Shown in pieces: positions 35,604 to 44,549 of a stretch of 64,000 nt of DNA. The stretch is taken from contig NZ_CAAGHK010000081.1 of NCBI RefSeq assembly GCF_900769625.1, positions 1-64,000 of the forward strand. Reading direction: 5' to 3'. The DNA is from an uncultured Clostridium sp. Lineage in GTDB: Bacteria > Bacillota > Clostridia > Clostridiales > Clostridiaceae. A program made the translations under genes and the position numbers. The first letter of the stretch is position 1; each line of letters starts with the position of its first letter. The notes beneath the pieces are model-generated. The model was given only the letters and a program-made list of their open reading frames with translations. It was not told the origin of the DNA and did no database searches.

Positions 35604-36827
35604 ATGATAAGAAAAAAATTATTTAGAGGAATACCATTCTGTTTAGCTTTAGGATTAATGATTGCACCAGTCACTGCAGCACATGCAGAAGCTTATGGAA
35701 CAGGATTAACAAAATCAGTTAAAGATGCAGAAATAGATCCGGGATTTATAATCAAGCCTGAAGTATTTATAAACAATGAAGAAATGAAATCAGATGATGT
35801 TAAGATATTAAATAGTGGAGTATACCTTCCATTAGAAACAATTGCTTTTATGATGGGAGACAGATTAGAAGGTTCTTCTGAAGATGCATACATGCTTAGA
35901 AAAAACGATAAGATGTTAATTATGGACATGGTAGATGATACGTATATCTTAAACGGTGCAAAGAATAGTGCTGATTTTGAAGTTGTAGACAATACTGCAT
36001 ATGCTCCAGTAAGCTTCTTTAAGGATGTTTTAGGATATAAAATGGAGTTTGTAGGAAACAGCATATACTTTGGAGAATCTAATATATCAAATGAAAGTAC
36101 AGATGCTGGATATGCAAATATAGATTTATCAGGAGATTATTTAATTGATGATGCAATGATGCTTAATCCTGAAATATATATCAATTCCGATAGATATCCT
36201 GATTTTGGAATAATGGTTGAGAATGGTAAAGTATATCTTCCATTAGAAGTTGTCACAGAAAAGATGGGTGATAGACTTGAAGGAGATAGCGAAACTGCAT
36301 ATTACTTAAGAAAAGGTAACATGATGCTGATAATAGATTTAGAAAATAACCAATATCTATTAAATGGAGAAAGTCATGATGCTGATATGAAAGTTTTTGG
36401 TGGAAAAGTTTATGCTTCATTAGATTTCTACAAAAATGTATTAAAGTATTCAGTTAAGGAAGATGGAAATTCATTCTTTATTGGTGAAATAAAGACTTTT
36501 GAATCATTACCTAACACTGTAGCAGGTGGAAAATGGCTTTTTGAAAACGGAAGCTGGTACTACTTAAACGGTGAAAACAAAGTTACTGGATGGGTTAGAG
36601 ATAACAACAGCTGGTATTACTTAAAATCAGATGGTTCAATGGCAACAGGATGGATTCAATTAGATGGAAAATGGTACTTATTAGACAATAGTGGTGCTAT
36701 GAAAACTGGATGGGTTATAGACAATGGTAATGCATACTACTTAAACAAAGACGGTTCAATGGCAGCAGGTACTGTTGTTGATGGATTTTTATTAGCTGAA
36801 AATGGTGTTTCAATTTCACTCTACTAG
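35604..36827 (+). CDS. secreted cell-wall protein: two copper-amine-oxidase-N-like domains and choline-binding-type repeats
   Basis: A 407-aa exported protein. Signal peptide at residues 1 to about 29 (MIRKKLF, hydrophobic core, AAHA cleavage region). Two copies of a copper amine oxidase N-terminal-like domain (about 45-155 and 175-290): each has VFINNEE or IYINSDR, then YLPLE, MGDRLEG, YxLRK, and a final FFKDVLGYK or FYKNVLKYS. The C-terminal about 110 residues are four wall-binding repeats of the W-YYL-DG-M-TGW kind (GSWYYLNGENKVTGW, NSWYYLKSDGSMATGW, GKWYLLDNSGAMKTGW). It should sit on the cell surface bound to teichoic-acid choline or glucan. AAGGAGG supports ATG 35604. Role unknown; perhaps wall structure or adhesion. 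Confidence 0.88.
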   Translation: MIRKKLFRGIPFCLALGLMIAPVTAAHAEAYGTGLTKSVKDAEIDPGFIIKPEVFINNEEMKSDDVKILNSGVYLPLETIAFMMGDRLEGSSEDAYMLRKNDKMLIMDMVDDTYILNGAKNSADFEVVDNTAYAPVSFFKDVLGYKMEFVGNSIYFGESNISNESTDAGYANIDLSGDYLIDDAMMLNPEIYINSDRYPDFGIMVENGKVYLPLEVVTEKMGDRLEGDSETAYYLRKGNMMLIIDLENNQYLLNGESHDADMKVFGGKVYASLDFYKNVLKYSVKEDGNSFFIGEIKTFESLPNTVAGGKWLFENGSWYYLNGENKVTGWVRDNNSWYYLKSDGSMATGWIQLDGKWYLLDNSGAMKTGWVIDNGNAYYLNKDGSMAAGTVVDGFLLAENGVSISLY

Positions 36828-36875
36828 AATTGATTATTAGGCTTGAGTTAAAATATTAAAGGATATATCAAAATT

Positions 36876-36912
36876 AGGACTTTCTCTGACATATATTCAG
36901 GGGAAGTCCTTT
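36876..36912 (+). terminator. terminator after the wall-protein gene
   Basis: AGGACTTTCTCTGA pairs with TCAGGGGAAGTCCT (36897-36910), allowing one G-U pair. T-rich sequence follows. Confidence 0.7.
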
Positions 36913-37005
36913 GCTTATATTAGAGTTTATATATGTAGTTTTATGCATGATAGAGAGGATAAACTGCAGCGCTGTCATCAGAATTAAATTTAATAGAGGT
37001 ATAAA

Positions 37006-37040
37006 ATTAAGTCTTGATTTATTTAGGACTTAATTTTTTG
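37006..37040 (+). terminator. second hairpin terminator upstream of the T-box leader
   Basis: ATTAAGTCT (37006-37014) pairs with AGGACTTAAT (37025-37034), then six Ts. Its sequence resembles the terminator at 33557, so this may be a repeated terminator cassette. 37041-37304 shows no gene. Confidence 0.7.
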
Positions 37041-37304
37041 CTGTTATAGAGTAGCAGAGCAAATATCGGAAATAGTCTAAATAAACAATACAGAAGAAAT
37101 TATGTCATGGTCAGGTAGATGGCAAAAAAATATTTATATGTTTAGTTAGTCAATGTGAATATATAACACATTTTACATGAGCAGCAGATAATATGATGAA
37201 TAATGCAGACAATATGAATATAAAGATAGAATGTATCTATTATGTGAATAAGCAAAAAGATATTTACAAGTAAATTTAAGTATGATATCCTAAGGTTAAG
37301 TTAA

Positions 37305-37584
37305 TATAAAGGCAATGAAGAGAAGAGTAGTTTTATTGAAGTTTACAGAGAGTCTGCGTTTGCTGCAAGCAGATAACAGATATAAAATGAAGCAAGGCTT
37401 GGAGCTGCATACGGAGCGTAAATTTCACGTGATGCTATGACGTTAGTCCACGTTACAGGACCTGAGTATTTTACGTACTTAATGAGGCTTCTTTGCGGTG
37501 ACGCAGAAGTGAATTAGGGTGGTACCGCGACACACAATCGCCCCTTGGAATTACATAATTATAATTTCAAGGAGTGTTTTTTTT
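37305..37584 (+). ncRNA. T-box riboswitch of the methionyl-tRNA synthetase gene
   Basis: The T-box sequence AGGGTGGTACCGCG at 37516-37529 is perfect. Stem I begins around 37340 with the AGAGAG kink motif. A possible Met specifier ATG followed by A lies at 37387-37389. The terminator is CCCCTTGGAATTA (37541-37553) with TAATTTCAAGGAG (37562-37574) and nine Ts, and the ribosome site AAGGAG lies in its 3' arm. Uncharged tRNA binding should favour antitermination. Leader limits on the 5' side are approximate. Confidence 0.93.
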
Positions 37585-39564
37585 ATGATTTCAAAAAGAT
37601 TAAAGAAAGATGAACGTCCAGTTTTTCCTAAAAGAGCTGTTATAACTGCAGGTATGCCATATGGTAACAAGAACCTTCATTTTGGTCATGTTGGAGGAAT
37701 GTTTGTTCATGCTGATATTTTTGCAAGATTTTTAAGAGATAGAATAGGAAAAGAAAATGTAATCTTCGTTTCAGGAACTGACTGTTATGGCTCTCCTATC
37801 TTAGAAAGTTATAGAAAACTCAAAGAAGAAGGATTTACTGGAACTCTTGAAGAGTATGTTTTAAAGAATCACAAGAGCCAGAAAGAAACTTTAGACAGAT
37901 ATGAAATCAGTCCAAATCTTTTTGGAGCATCAGCTTTAGGCAGAAGCGGAGAAATACATCAGGAAGTTTCTAACTGGATTTTTGAAGAGTTATATAAAAC
38001 AGGATATATTAAAAAGTATTCTACACCTCAATTTTATGATGAAGAATTAGGCGTATTCCTAAATGGACGTCAGGTTTTAGGAAAATGTCCTATTCCAGGA
38101 TGTACTTCAGAAAAAGCTTATGCAGATGAATGTTCACTTGGACATCAATATATGCCAAGTGAACTTATAGACCCTGTATCAGCATTATCAGGAAAGACTC
38201 CTGCATTCAGAGATGTTGCAAACTGGTACTTTGTTCTTGATGAATGTATTGATGAGCTTAAAGAAAGACTGGAACTTTTAAAGAGAGAAAGTAACACAAG
38301 AAAGTACCAATTAAACATAATCGATGAATTCTTAAGAAAACCAATGATTCATGTACCAAAAAAATACATCGAAGATTTAGCAGAAGTAGAAGCCAAATTA
38401 CCTAAGCATAATACTATAAATGAAGAAAATAAAAAGTCTATCATCTTTGAATTTGACAATCTTGATTTAAGAGATGAAGCAAGAAAAGTATTTGAAAGCC
38501 TCGGCATTCATTATACTGCTGGAAAAACTCTTGTACCATTCAGATTATCTGGGAATGTTGAATGGGGAGTTAAAGTTCCAGAAAAAGAAGGATTAAAAGA
38601 TCTTACTTTCTGGGTATGGCCTGAATCATTATGGGCACCAATTTCATTCACTAAGACTTACTTGGAATCAATTGGTAAGAGTCAGGATGAATGGACAAAA
38701 TGGTGGGGAGATGATGAAGCTTTAGTTTACCAGTTCATAGGTGAAGATAACATCTATTTCTACTCAATAGCAGAAATGGGTATGTTTAATGCTTTAGGAA
38801 AAGGAGAAAGCCACCTTCAGCTTCCACACATAATACCAAACAGACATATTTTATTTATGGATACAAAGGCAAGCAGCAGTTCAGAAATCAAGCCTCCAAT
38901 GGCCGATGAACTTTTACAGTACTACACTGCAGAACAATTAAGAATGCACTTTATGGGACTTGGTCTTTCAAATAAGAGTACAGGATTCAAGCCACAGGTA
39001 TTTATGAAGGAAGAAGACAGAGTTGGAGCTGACATGGTGCTTAAAGATGGTAATCTTTTAACTAATGTATATAACAGAGCAATACGTTCATGCTTCTATA
39101 CAGTACAAAACTACTTTGATGGAAAGATTCCAACTGGCGAAGTAAGTGAAAGCATCAAGAACTTGCTGGAAAAGCACACTATTGAATATGAAAGACATAT
39201 GTACAATCATGATTTCCATAGAATTGCTTATGTGCTTGACAGTGTTATAAGAGAAGTTAACAAGTACTGGTCTGCAAACAGCAGAACTGCTGATAAGAAT
39301 GACGATATGGAATTAAGAAGACAGACTGTAATTGACTGTTTCTATAGCTGTAAGGTAATTGCAGTATTACTTCATCCAATAGCACCAACTGGATGTGAAA
39401 TGTTTGCTGATTACTTAAATATGAGCGAAAAGCTTTGGAACTGGGATAATATCTTAGCTCCATTAGAAAGCTATGTTGAAGATTTATCTAAGCATGAATT
39501 AAAATTCTTAGAACCAAGAGTAGATTTCTTCGCAAAACATGAAAGTCAGTTTGCTCAGGAATAA
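37585..39564 (+). CDS. divergent methionyl-tRNA synthetase (class I)
   Basis: A 659-aa class I synthetase of the MetRS group but clearly divergent. The HIGH motif is HFGH (32-35) after ITAGMPYGNKNL. The zinc knuckle region is CPIPGCTSEKAYADEC. The KMSKS loop is degenerate: K428-A-S-S-S in ILFMDTKASSSSE. The anticodon-binding helical domain fills about 475-659. No C-terminal EMAP/OB domain is present. ATG 37585 follows the T-box terminator; the earlier open frame lies within the leader. The T-box with an apparent Met specifier supports methionine. It may be a second MetRS used under starvation or resistant to a MetRS inhibitor; that is inference. Confidence 0.88.
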   Translation: MISKRLKKDERPVFPKRAVITAGMPYGNKNLHFGHVGGMFVHADIFARFLRDRIGKENVIFVSGTDCYGSPILESYRKLKEEGFTGTLEEYVLKNHKSQKETLDRYEISPNLFGASALGRSGEIHQEVSNWIFEELYKTGYIKKYSTPQFYDEELGVFLNGRQVLGKCPIPGCTSEKAYADECSLGHQYMPSELIDPVSALSGKTPAFRDVANWYFVLDECIDELKERLELLKRESNTRKYQLNIIDEFLRKPMIHVPKKYIEDLAEVEAKLPKHNTINEENKKSIIFEFDNLDLRDEARKVFESLGIHYTAGKTLVPFRLSGNVEWGVKVPEKEGLKDLTFWVWPESLWAPISFTKTYLESIGKSQDEWTKWWGDDEALVYQFIGEDNIYFYSIAEMGMFNALGKGESHLQLPHIIPNRHILFMDTKASSSSEIKPPMADELLQYYTAEQLRMHFMGLGLSNKSTGFKPQVFMKEEDRVGADMVLKDGNLLTNVYNRAIRSCFYTVQNYFDGKIPTGEVSESIKNLLEKHTIEYERHMYNHDFHRIAYVLDSVIREVNKYWSANSRTADKNDDMELRRQTVIDCFYSCKVIAVLLHPIAPTGCEMFADYLNMSEKLWNWDNILAPLESYVEDLSKHELKFLEPRVDFFAKHESQFAQE

Positions 39565-39592
39565 TTTTATAAGATAAAAGAGTGATATGATG

Positions 39593-39618
39593 AAGCACCA
39601 CAATTTGTGGTGCTTTAT
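39593..39618 (+). terminator. terminator after the MetRS-like gene
   Basis: AAGCACCACA (39593-39602) pairs with TGTGGTGCTT (39606-39615) around a 3-nt loop. A cluster of AATTAACAATTAACATTGGA and CAATTGACAATT repeats follows at 39628-39665. Confidence 0.8.
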
Positions 39619-39773
39619 TATATATATTTCAATTAACAATTAACATTGGACAATTGACAATTTTGGTGAAAATAATTAAATGATTTTTTAATTATTATGT
39701 AAACTATTTATTAGAACATATATATTTAAAAAATTAGGAACTTAAAATATTAAAATTTAATAATTAATTCTTT

Positions 39774-39897
39774 TTATTGTATCCATGCTCCATCAGATTC
39801 TAATTTATATCCATCAATATTAGTATTAAATGCCATAGTTCCATCATTATTTAAGTAATACAATTTTCCATTAGTATCCTTTAACCAAGATGAATTA
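39774..39897 (-). pseudogene. C-terminal fragment of a choline-binding-repeat protein
   Basis: On the minus strand: NSSWLKDTNGKLYYLNNDGT, then MAFNTNIDGYKLESDGAWIQ and a stop at 39774-39776. This is exactly the final one and a half repeats of a wall-binding protein. The frame has no start and the similarity ends at about 39897, where other sequence begins. It marks the left edge of the second accessory island. Confidence 0.8.
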
Positions 39898-40125
39898 ATG
39901 ATTGCAAGACTTAAGAATAAAAAATATAATAATAGTAGGATTGAAATTGATATGGTGTATCTAAATACACCAATTAGAGGTAAGAAATATGCAGTTCCTT
40001 TGTTTCCACAGATTTCTATATGTGCTAATATAGATCAGGGAATTATAGTAAATCAAAATATGTCAACAGTAGAAGAAAGTAATGAGAAAGATGAGATACT
40101 GAATAATATTGATAAAGTGGGTTAG
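39898..40125 (+). pseudogene. short gene fragment, possibly of a DUF6930/SEC-C-related protein
   Basis: The frame reads IARLKNKKYNNSRIEIDMVYL, then IRGKKYAVPLFPQISICANID and QGIIVNQNMSTVEESNEKDE to a stop at 40125. The pattern RLKNKK...IEID(M/L)xY...P.RG..Y.P.....D...G.I is reminiscent of C-terminal regions in DUF6930/DUF7309-type proteins that accompany SEC-C domains. That is a weak call. The ATG at 39898 has no ribosome site, so it is probably a 5'-truncated piece. Confidence 0.35.
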
Positions 40126-40208
40126 AAAGTATTAAAATATAATAAAATTTAAGATTATTATTATAGATTATTCAAGAAACTTATCCTATAGAATTAATAG
40201 AAGTTGTG

Positions 40209-40247
40209 TTGCCGATAAAGTTGCCGATAACTTTGAAATCGGCAACA
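40209..40247. repeat. GTTGCCGATA repeats, two direct and one inverted
   Basis: GTTGCCGATA occurs at 40209-40218 and 40221-40230, and its inverse ATCGGCAAC at 40239-40247; a related TGTTGTTGCTAGTGTTGCC follows near 40281. It is unusually GC-rich for this DNA. It may be a regulatory site or an attachment or replication relic. Confidence 0.5.
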
Positions 40248-40747
40248 GGTCTGAGATTAGATTTTACAAAGGCTGCGCAGTGTTGTTGCTAGTGTTGCCA
40301 GTAATATGTATTAATAATAATATATATAAATATATAGATAGATATATATTATTATAGTGTGAAATCGCATATATATATACACGTGCGCGCGAGAGGAAAC
40401 AAGAAAATTTTATCAATAATAATATTAAGAATGATTTTCATCCATATCTTTGAGTATATAATTAATATATGGATTTGGTTTATTTTTTAGGTGTAATGTG
40501 TATTTTGAGTAGAAGAAAAATAATATACAAATAATTGTAAATATAGTACAATTAACATAATGAGGTAAAGGGATAGGGGCATAGCAACAGTTGATAAGAC
40601 ATTGGAAAACTTTATAAAAATTTAGATAAAAATTATAAAGTTTTATAAGGTTTTGGCAACGGTTACATAATAAATAGAAAAATGATATAGTTAACATACA
40701 ATAAATTTAATGTGAGTAATTAGAGTTTTAATAGGAGGAGATACAAA
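40248..40747. other. intergenic region before the methyltransferase gene
   Basis: No gene I would support. It contains a long TA-rich stretch (about 40315-40380), then the odd run ACACGTGCGCGCGAGAGG (40379-40396), unlike the rest of the window. AGGAGG at 40734-40739 is the ribosome site of the next gene. Confidence 0.4.
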
Positions 40748-41374
40748 TTGAATAGTAATAGAGATTATTGGAATAATATTTATAATAGCATTAAAAATAA
40801 TAATATAACTTATGATTTATGGCTTGAAAAATACAAGGACATATTAGAAAAGAGTAAAGATACTAATATAATCGATCTTGGATGTGGCAGTGGAAATGAT
40901 TCTGTTTATCTAACTGAAAGAAATTATAAAGTTATTTCCTGCGATTATTCCATAGAAGCACTTAATATTGTGAAAAAGTATATAAGGAATTCTAATATAG
41001 TAGAGATGGATTTGACTAAAGAATTTCCTTTTGAAGATGCTATGGCAGAAATTATAATTGCAGATTTATCATTACATTATTTTGATGATGATACTACAAA
41101 AAACATTTTAAATGAGATAAAGAGAGTTCTTAAAAATGGAGGATATCTCATAGCAAGAGTTAATACAATTAACGATGCTAATTTTAATGCGGGAAATGGA
41201 GAAGAGATAGAAAGACATTTTTACTTGACTAAATATGGTTATAAGAGATTCTTTGATTACGAAGATGTACAAAGATATTTTGGAGTTTTTGAAATTGAGA
41301 AGATAGAAGAAACAGTTATGAATAGGTATGGGGCTGATAAAAAGTGCTTTGAAGTGTTGTGTAGAAATGTATAG
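40748..41374 (+). CDS. class I SAM-dependent methyltransferase, small-molecule type
   Basis: A 208-aa methyltransferase. Motif I is NIIDLGCGSGNDSVYL (about 40-55), motif II KVISCDYSIEAL, motif IV-like IIIADLSLHYFDDD and post-motif RVLKNGGYLIARVN. The lack of an (N/D)PP(Y/F) motif and the GGYLIARVN segment make it a Methyltransf_11/TehB-like enzyme for a small molecule or protein rather than DNA. It uses a TTG start with AGGAGG 8 bp upstream. It ends 36 bp before the PLD-helicase gene on the same strand, so the two may form an operon. Confidence 0.85.
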   Translation: MNSNRDYWNNIYNSIKNNNITYDLWLEKYKDILEKSKDTNIIDLGCGSGNDSVYLTERNYKVISCDYSIEALNIVKKYIRNSNIVEMDLTKEFPFEDAMAEIIIADLSLHYFDDDTTKNILNEIKRVLKNGGYLIARVNTINDANFNAGNGEEIERHFYLTKYGYKRFFDYEDVQRYFGVFEIEKIEETVMNRYGADKKCFEVLCRNV

Positions 41375-41410
41375 ATTAAATAATAAAGAAGATTAGTTAG
41401 GAAATTACAA

Positions 41411-43927
41411 ATGGGGAAAATACATTTAGAAACAGGTAAGATTGAAGAAAATCAACTAAATGCAAAGGAAATATTAACAGAATGTATTAGCAATGTAGTT
41501 ACTGGTGATAAAAATTATTTATACTACAGGCTCAAGGAGAGTTTTAAAAAAGCAGATAAAATAGATATAATAGTTTCATTTCTTATGGAATCAGGCGTTA
41601 AGCTCATATTAAATGATATTAAAGATGCAGTGGAAAGAGGAGTAACTATAAGAATTCTTACAGGGAATTATCTTAAAATAACTGAGCCATCAGCATTATA
41701 TTTATTAAAGAAGAAATTTAAAAATAAAATTGATTTGAGATTTTATAATGTTCCAAACAGGTCGTTTCATCCAAAATCATATATGTTTCACAATAAAATT
41801 GACAGCGAAATTTATGTAGGCTCTTCAAATATTTCTAGAGGTGCACTTACTAACTCTATAGAATGGAATTACAGATTTCTTAAATCTCAAAATAAGTCAG
41901 ACTTTGAAGAATTTTATTATACATTTGAAGATCTTTTCTATAATCATTCAATAACCGTAGATGATGATGTTTTAGAAAGGTATTCTAAATCATGGGTAAG
42001 GCCAAAGGTCTTTAAGGACATGGAAAAGAGTGCAGAGGAGTATGGAAAAAATGACACAAAAAACAAAGTAATAGATTTATTTGAGCCTAAAGGTGCACAA
42101 ATCGAAGCTTTATATGCATTGAATAATACAAGGGAAGAAGGATTTGATAAGGCTTTGGTGGTTGCTGCAACTGGAATAGGGAAGACATATCTTGCTGCAT
42201 TTGATTCAAAGGATTCAGCACAAATATTGTTTGTGGCCCACAGGGAAGAAATAATAAAGCAGGCAGCACGAAGCTTTATAAATGTCAGACAGTCTGATGA
42301 TGTGGGATTCTTTTTTAACAGCACAAAAGATAATAATAAGTCTATGATATTTGCATTAGTACAGACTCTTGGAAAAGATGAATACTTAAATGAACAATAT
42401 TTTAAGAAAGATTATTTTGATTATATAATTATAGATGAGTTTCATCATGCTGTTTCTGGTAATTACAGAAAAATAATAGACTATTTTACGCCTAAATTTA
42501 TGCTTGGATTAACTGCAACTCCTGAAAGACTTGATTCAAAAGATGTTTTTTCTTTATGTGATTATAATACTGTTTATGAAATAAGATTATGTGATGCTAT
42601 AAATAAAGGATATCTTGTTCCATTCAGATATTATGGAATTTATGATTATACAGTAGACTATTCACATGTGGAATTTAAGAATGGCAAATATGTAGAGAAA
42701 CAGCTTGAAGAATCTTTAATGATTAACAAAAGAGCGGAATTGATTTTAAATCATTATAAAAAATACAATTCAAAGAGAGCATTAGGATTTTGTACAAGCA
42801 AAAAACATGCGGAATATATGGCAAAATTCTTTTCAGAGAATGGAGTTAAGAGTTCAGCAGTTTATAGTGGTGATAATGGAGAATATGCAGAGGAGAGAAA
42901 TGCAGCAGTAAATAAATTGGCTAAAGGTGAACTTAAAGTTGTATTTTCAGTAGATATGTTTAATGAGGGGCTTGATGTACCATCAATAGATATGGTTATG
43001 TTTTTAAGACCTACGCAGTCACCAACAGTATTTTTACAACAGCTTGGACGTGGGCTTAGAAAGTTTGAAGGAAAAAAGTATTTAAATGTACTTGATTTTA
43101 TAGGTAATTATAGAAAGGCAGATCTTCTACCATTTTTATTAAGTGGAAAACAATATTCAAAAACTGATTCAAAAAGAGCACTTCCAAATGAAGAAGAGTA
43201 TCCAGAAGATTGCAGGATTGATTTTGATTTTAGATTAATAGATATATTTAAGGAAATGGCATCTAAGGAAATGAAGATAAAGGATAGAATACTTGAAGAA
43301 TATCTAAAAGTAAAAAATGATCTTGGACATAGACCGAGTAGAGTTGAACTTTTTAATAATATGGATAATGAAATTTACTATGAAATGAAGAAAAAAAGAA
43401 AATTTAATATATTTAATGATTATCTTGGATTTTTAAAGGAAAATGATGAACTTTCAGATGATGAACTTTCATTTATGAATACTAGAGGATATGATTTTAT
43501 AAAGATGGTTGAAACTACAAAGATGAGCAAGAGTTATAAAATTCCAGTATTACTTGCTTTCTATAATAATGGCGATATAAAGATGTCCCTTAATGAGGAT
43601 GATATATATAAGAGTTTTTATGAATTTTATCATAAGGGAAGTAATAAGGTTGATATGCTTAAGGATAAGGGGACAGTAGATTTTGAAGAATGGGACAAGA
43701 AGGATTATGTTAAGCTTGCAAAGGAGAATCCAATTAAATATTTGATTAAGAGTGAGGGCGAGTTTTTTAGAAAAACTGAGAATGGCCTTATAGAGTTATT
43801 TGGAGATATGGAAATTATAATTAAAATTAATATAACAAAAGATCAGATGCTGGATGCCTTAATAACTAGAGCTAGTATGTATTATGAAGAAAGAAACTTT
43901 CAAAGAGCCAAATATAAAGAGACATAA
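41411..43927 (+). CDS. PLD-nuclease/DEAD-box helicase fusion (DUF3427-type)
   Basis: An 838-aa protein. An N-terminal phospholipase-D-like nuclease domain (about 20-190) has the HxK signature in RSFHPKSYMF and EIYVGSSNISRGAL. An SF2 helicase follows (about 215-590): Walker A AATGIGKT at about 253-260, DEFHH for DEAH near 341, GLTATPERL, FSVDMFNEGLDVP and QQLGRGLRK. The C-terminal about 240 residues match the DUF3427-type extension (IDFDFRLIDIF, DLGHRPSRVEL, DYLGFLKE). PLD-helicase fusions are known from DNA repair and from restriction-like defence. A TAGGA ribosome site is weak. It sits directly behind a methyltransferase in an accessory region, which suggests defence; not proven. Confidence 0.9.
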   Translation: MGKIHLETGKIEENQLNAKEILTECISNVVTGDKNYLYYRLKESFKKADKIDIIVSFLMESGVKLILNDIKDAVERGVTIRILTGNYLKITEPSALYLLKKKFKNKIDLRFYNVPNRSFHPKSYMFHNKIDSEIYVGSSNISRGALTNSIEWNYRFLKSQNKSDFEEFYYTFEDLFYNHSITVDDDVLERYSKSWVRPKVFKDMEKSAEEYGKNDTKNKVIDLFEPKGAQIEALYALNNTREEGFDKALVVAATGIGKTYLAAFDSKDSAQILFVAHREEIIKQAARSFINVRQSDDVGFFFNSTKDNNKSMIFALVQTLGKDEYLNEQYFKKDYFDYIIIDEFHHAVSGNYRKIIDYFTPKFMLGLTATPERLDSKDVFSLCDYNTVYEIRLCDAINKGYLVPFRYYGIYDYTVDYSHVEFKNGKYVEKQLEESLMINKRAELILNHYKKYNSKRALGFCTSKKHAEYMAKFFSENGVKSSAVYSGDNGEYAEERNAAVNKLAKGELKVVFSVDMFNEGLDVPSIDMVMFLRPTQSPTVFLQQLGRGLRKFEGKKYLNVLDFIGNYRKADLLPFLLSGKQYSKTDSKRALPNEEEYPEDCRIDFDFRLIDIFKEMASKEMKIKDRILEEYLKVKNDLGHRPSRVELFNNMDNEIYYEMKKKRKFNIFNDYLGFLKENDELSDDELSFMNTRGYDFIKMVETTKMSKSYKIPVLLAFYNNGDIKMSLNEDDIYKSFYEFYHKGSNKVDMLKDKGTVDFEEWDKKDYVKLAKENPIKYLIKSEGEFFRKTENGLIELFGDMEIIIKINITKDQMLDALITRASMYYEERNFQRAKYKET

Positions 43928-44100
43928 TTAAAATTTCAATAATTGACAACAAAATATATTTGAAAGTATAATTATCCTGAAAATACATATAGTGGAGTAA
44001 TTTAGCTGTATATTTTATGACAGGTTCTATTATATGCGTGCTAATTTTAAATATATTTCAAACTATTAATTTTGATAAGGAGGTAATAAAGCAATAATTA

Positions 44101-44490
44101 ATGGCTGAATGGAAAACACTCATTATCTACTCTGTTGAATTAACTATATGTGGATTAATTCTCTTCTATGTTGCAATACTAAGTGGAGTTGGTAGAAAAG
44201 CTTCAGAAATACAACAGAAGGGAGCAGATGCCGTAGAAGTTCTTGCGGAGTATAGAGAGTATAATGTTTATGATAATACAATATTATGGTCTCAAGATGT
44301 TATAAGTGCTATCTTAAAGTACAGAGGTTTACCAGAAGTTAATGTAACATATAAGAATGGTGGTAGAACAGTTCAGTACACAATGAATACAAGTGCAGAC
44401 AATTATACAAATGAATACTTGAATAAACAGTTTGAGGTATCTTCTAAGTTCCTATCAACTTTAAAGAGGGATGAGAAAGGTACACACTAG
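44101..44490 (+). CDS. small membrane-anchored protein, unknown
   Basis: A 129-aa protein with one N-terminal transmembrane segment (about residues 8-28, LIIYSVELTICGLILFYVAI) and a soluble C-terminal part with helices (KASEIQQKGADAVEVLAEYR) and strands (EVNVTYKNGGRTVQYTMNTS). The build is like TadE-type or pilus-minor proteins or phage/plasmid accessory proteins, but I do not recognise it. AAGGAGG lies at 44078-44084, 16 bp before the ATG, which is long; a non-standard start nearer to it cannot be excluded. A secreted wall-repeat protein follows 60 bp later on the same strand. Confidence 0.65.
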   Translation: MAEWKTLIIYSVELTICGLILFYVAILSGVGRKASEIQQKGADAVEVLAEYREYNVYDNTILWSQDVISAILKYRGLPEVNVTYKNGGRTVQYTMNTSADNYTNEYLNKQFEVSSKFLSTLKRDEKGTH

Positions 44491-44549
44491 GAGTATGGTG
44501 TCAGTCCTACTCCTAGGATTAAAGAAGAAATAGAAAAGGAGAGGTACTT

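Noticed and set aside
40425..40697. 90-aa hydrophobic reading frame on the minus strand
   Set aside because: No ribosome site, composition expected from AT-rich noncoding DNA, and no family pattern.
40748..41374. DNA methyltransferase for the PLD-helicase
   Set aside because: No (N/D/S)PP(Y/F) motif; the motif IV region reads ADLSLHYF, typical for small-molecule methyltransferases.
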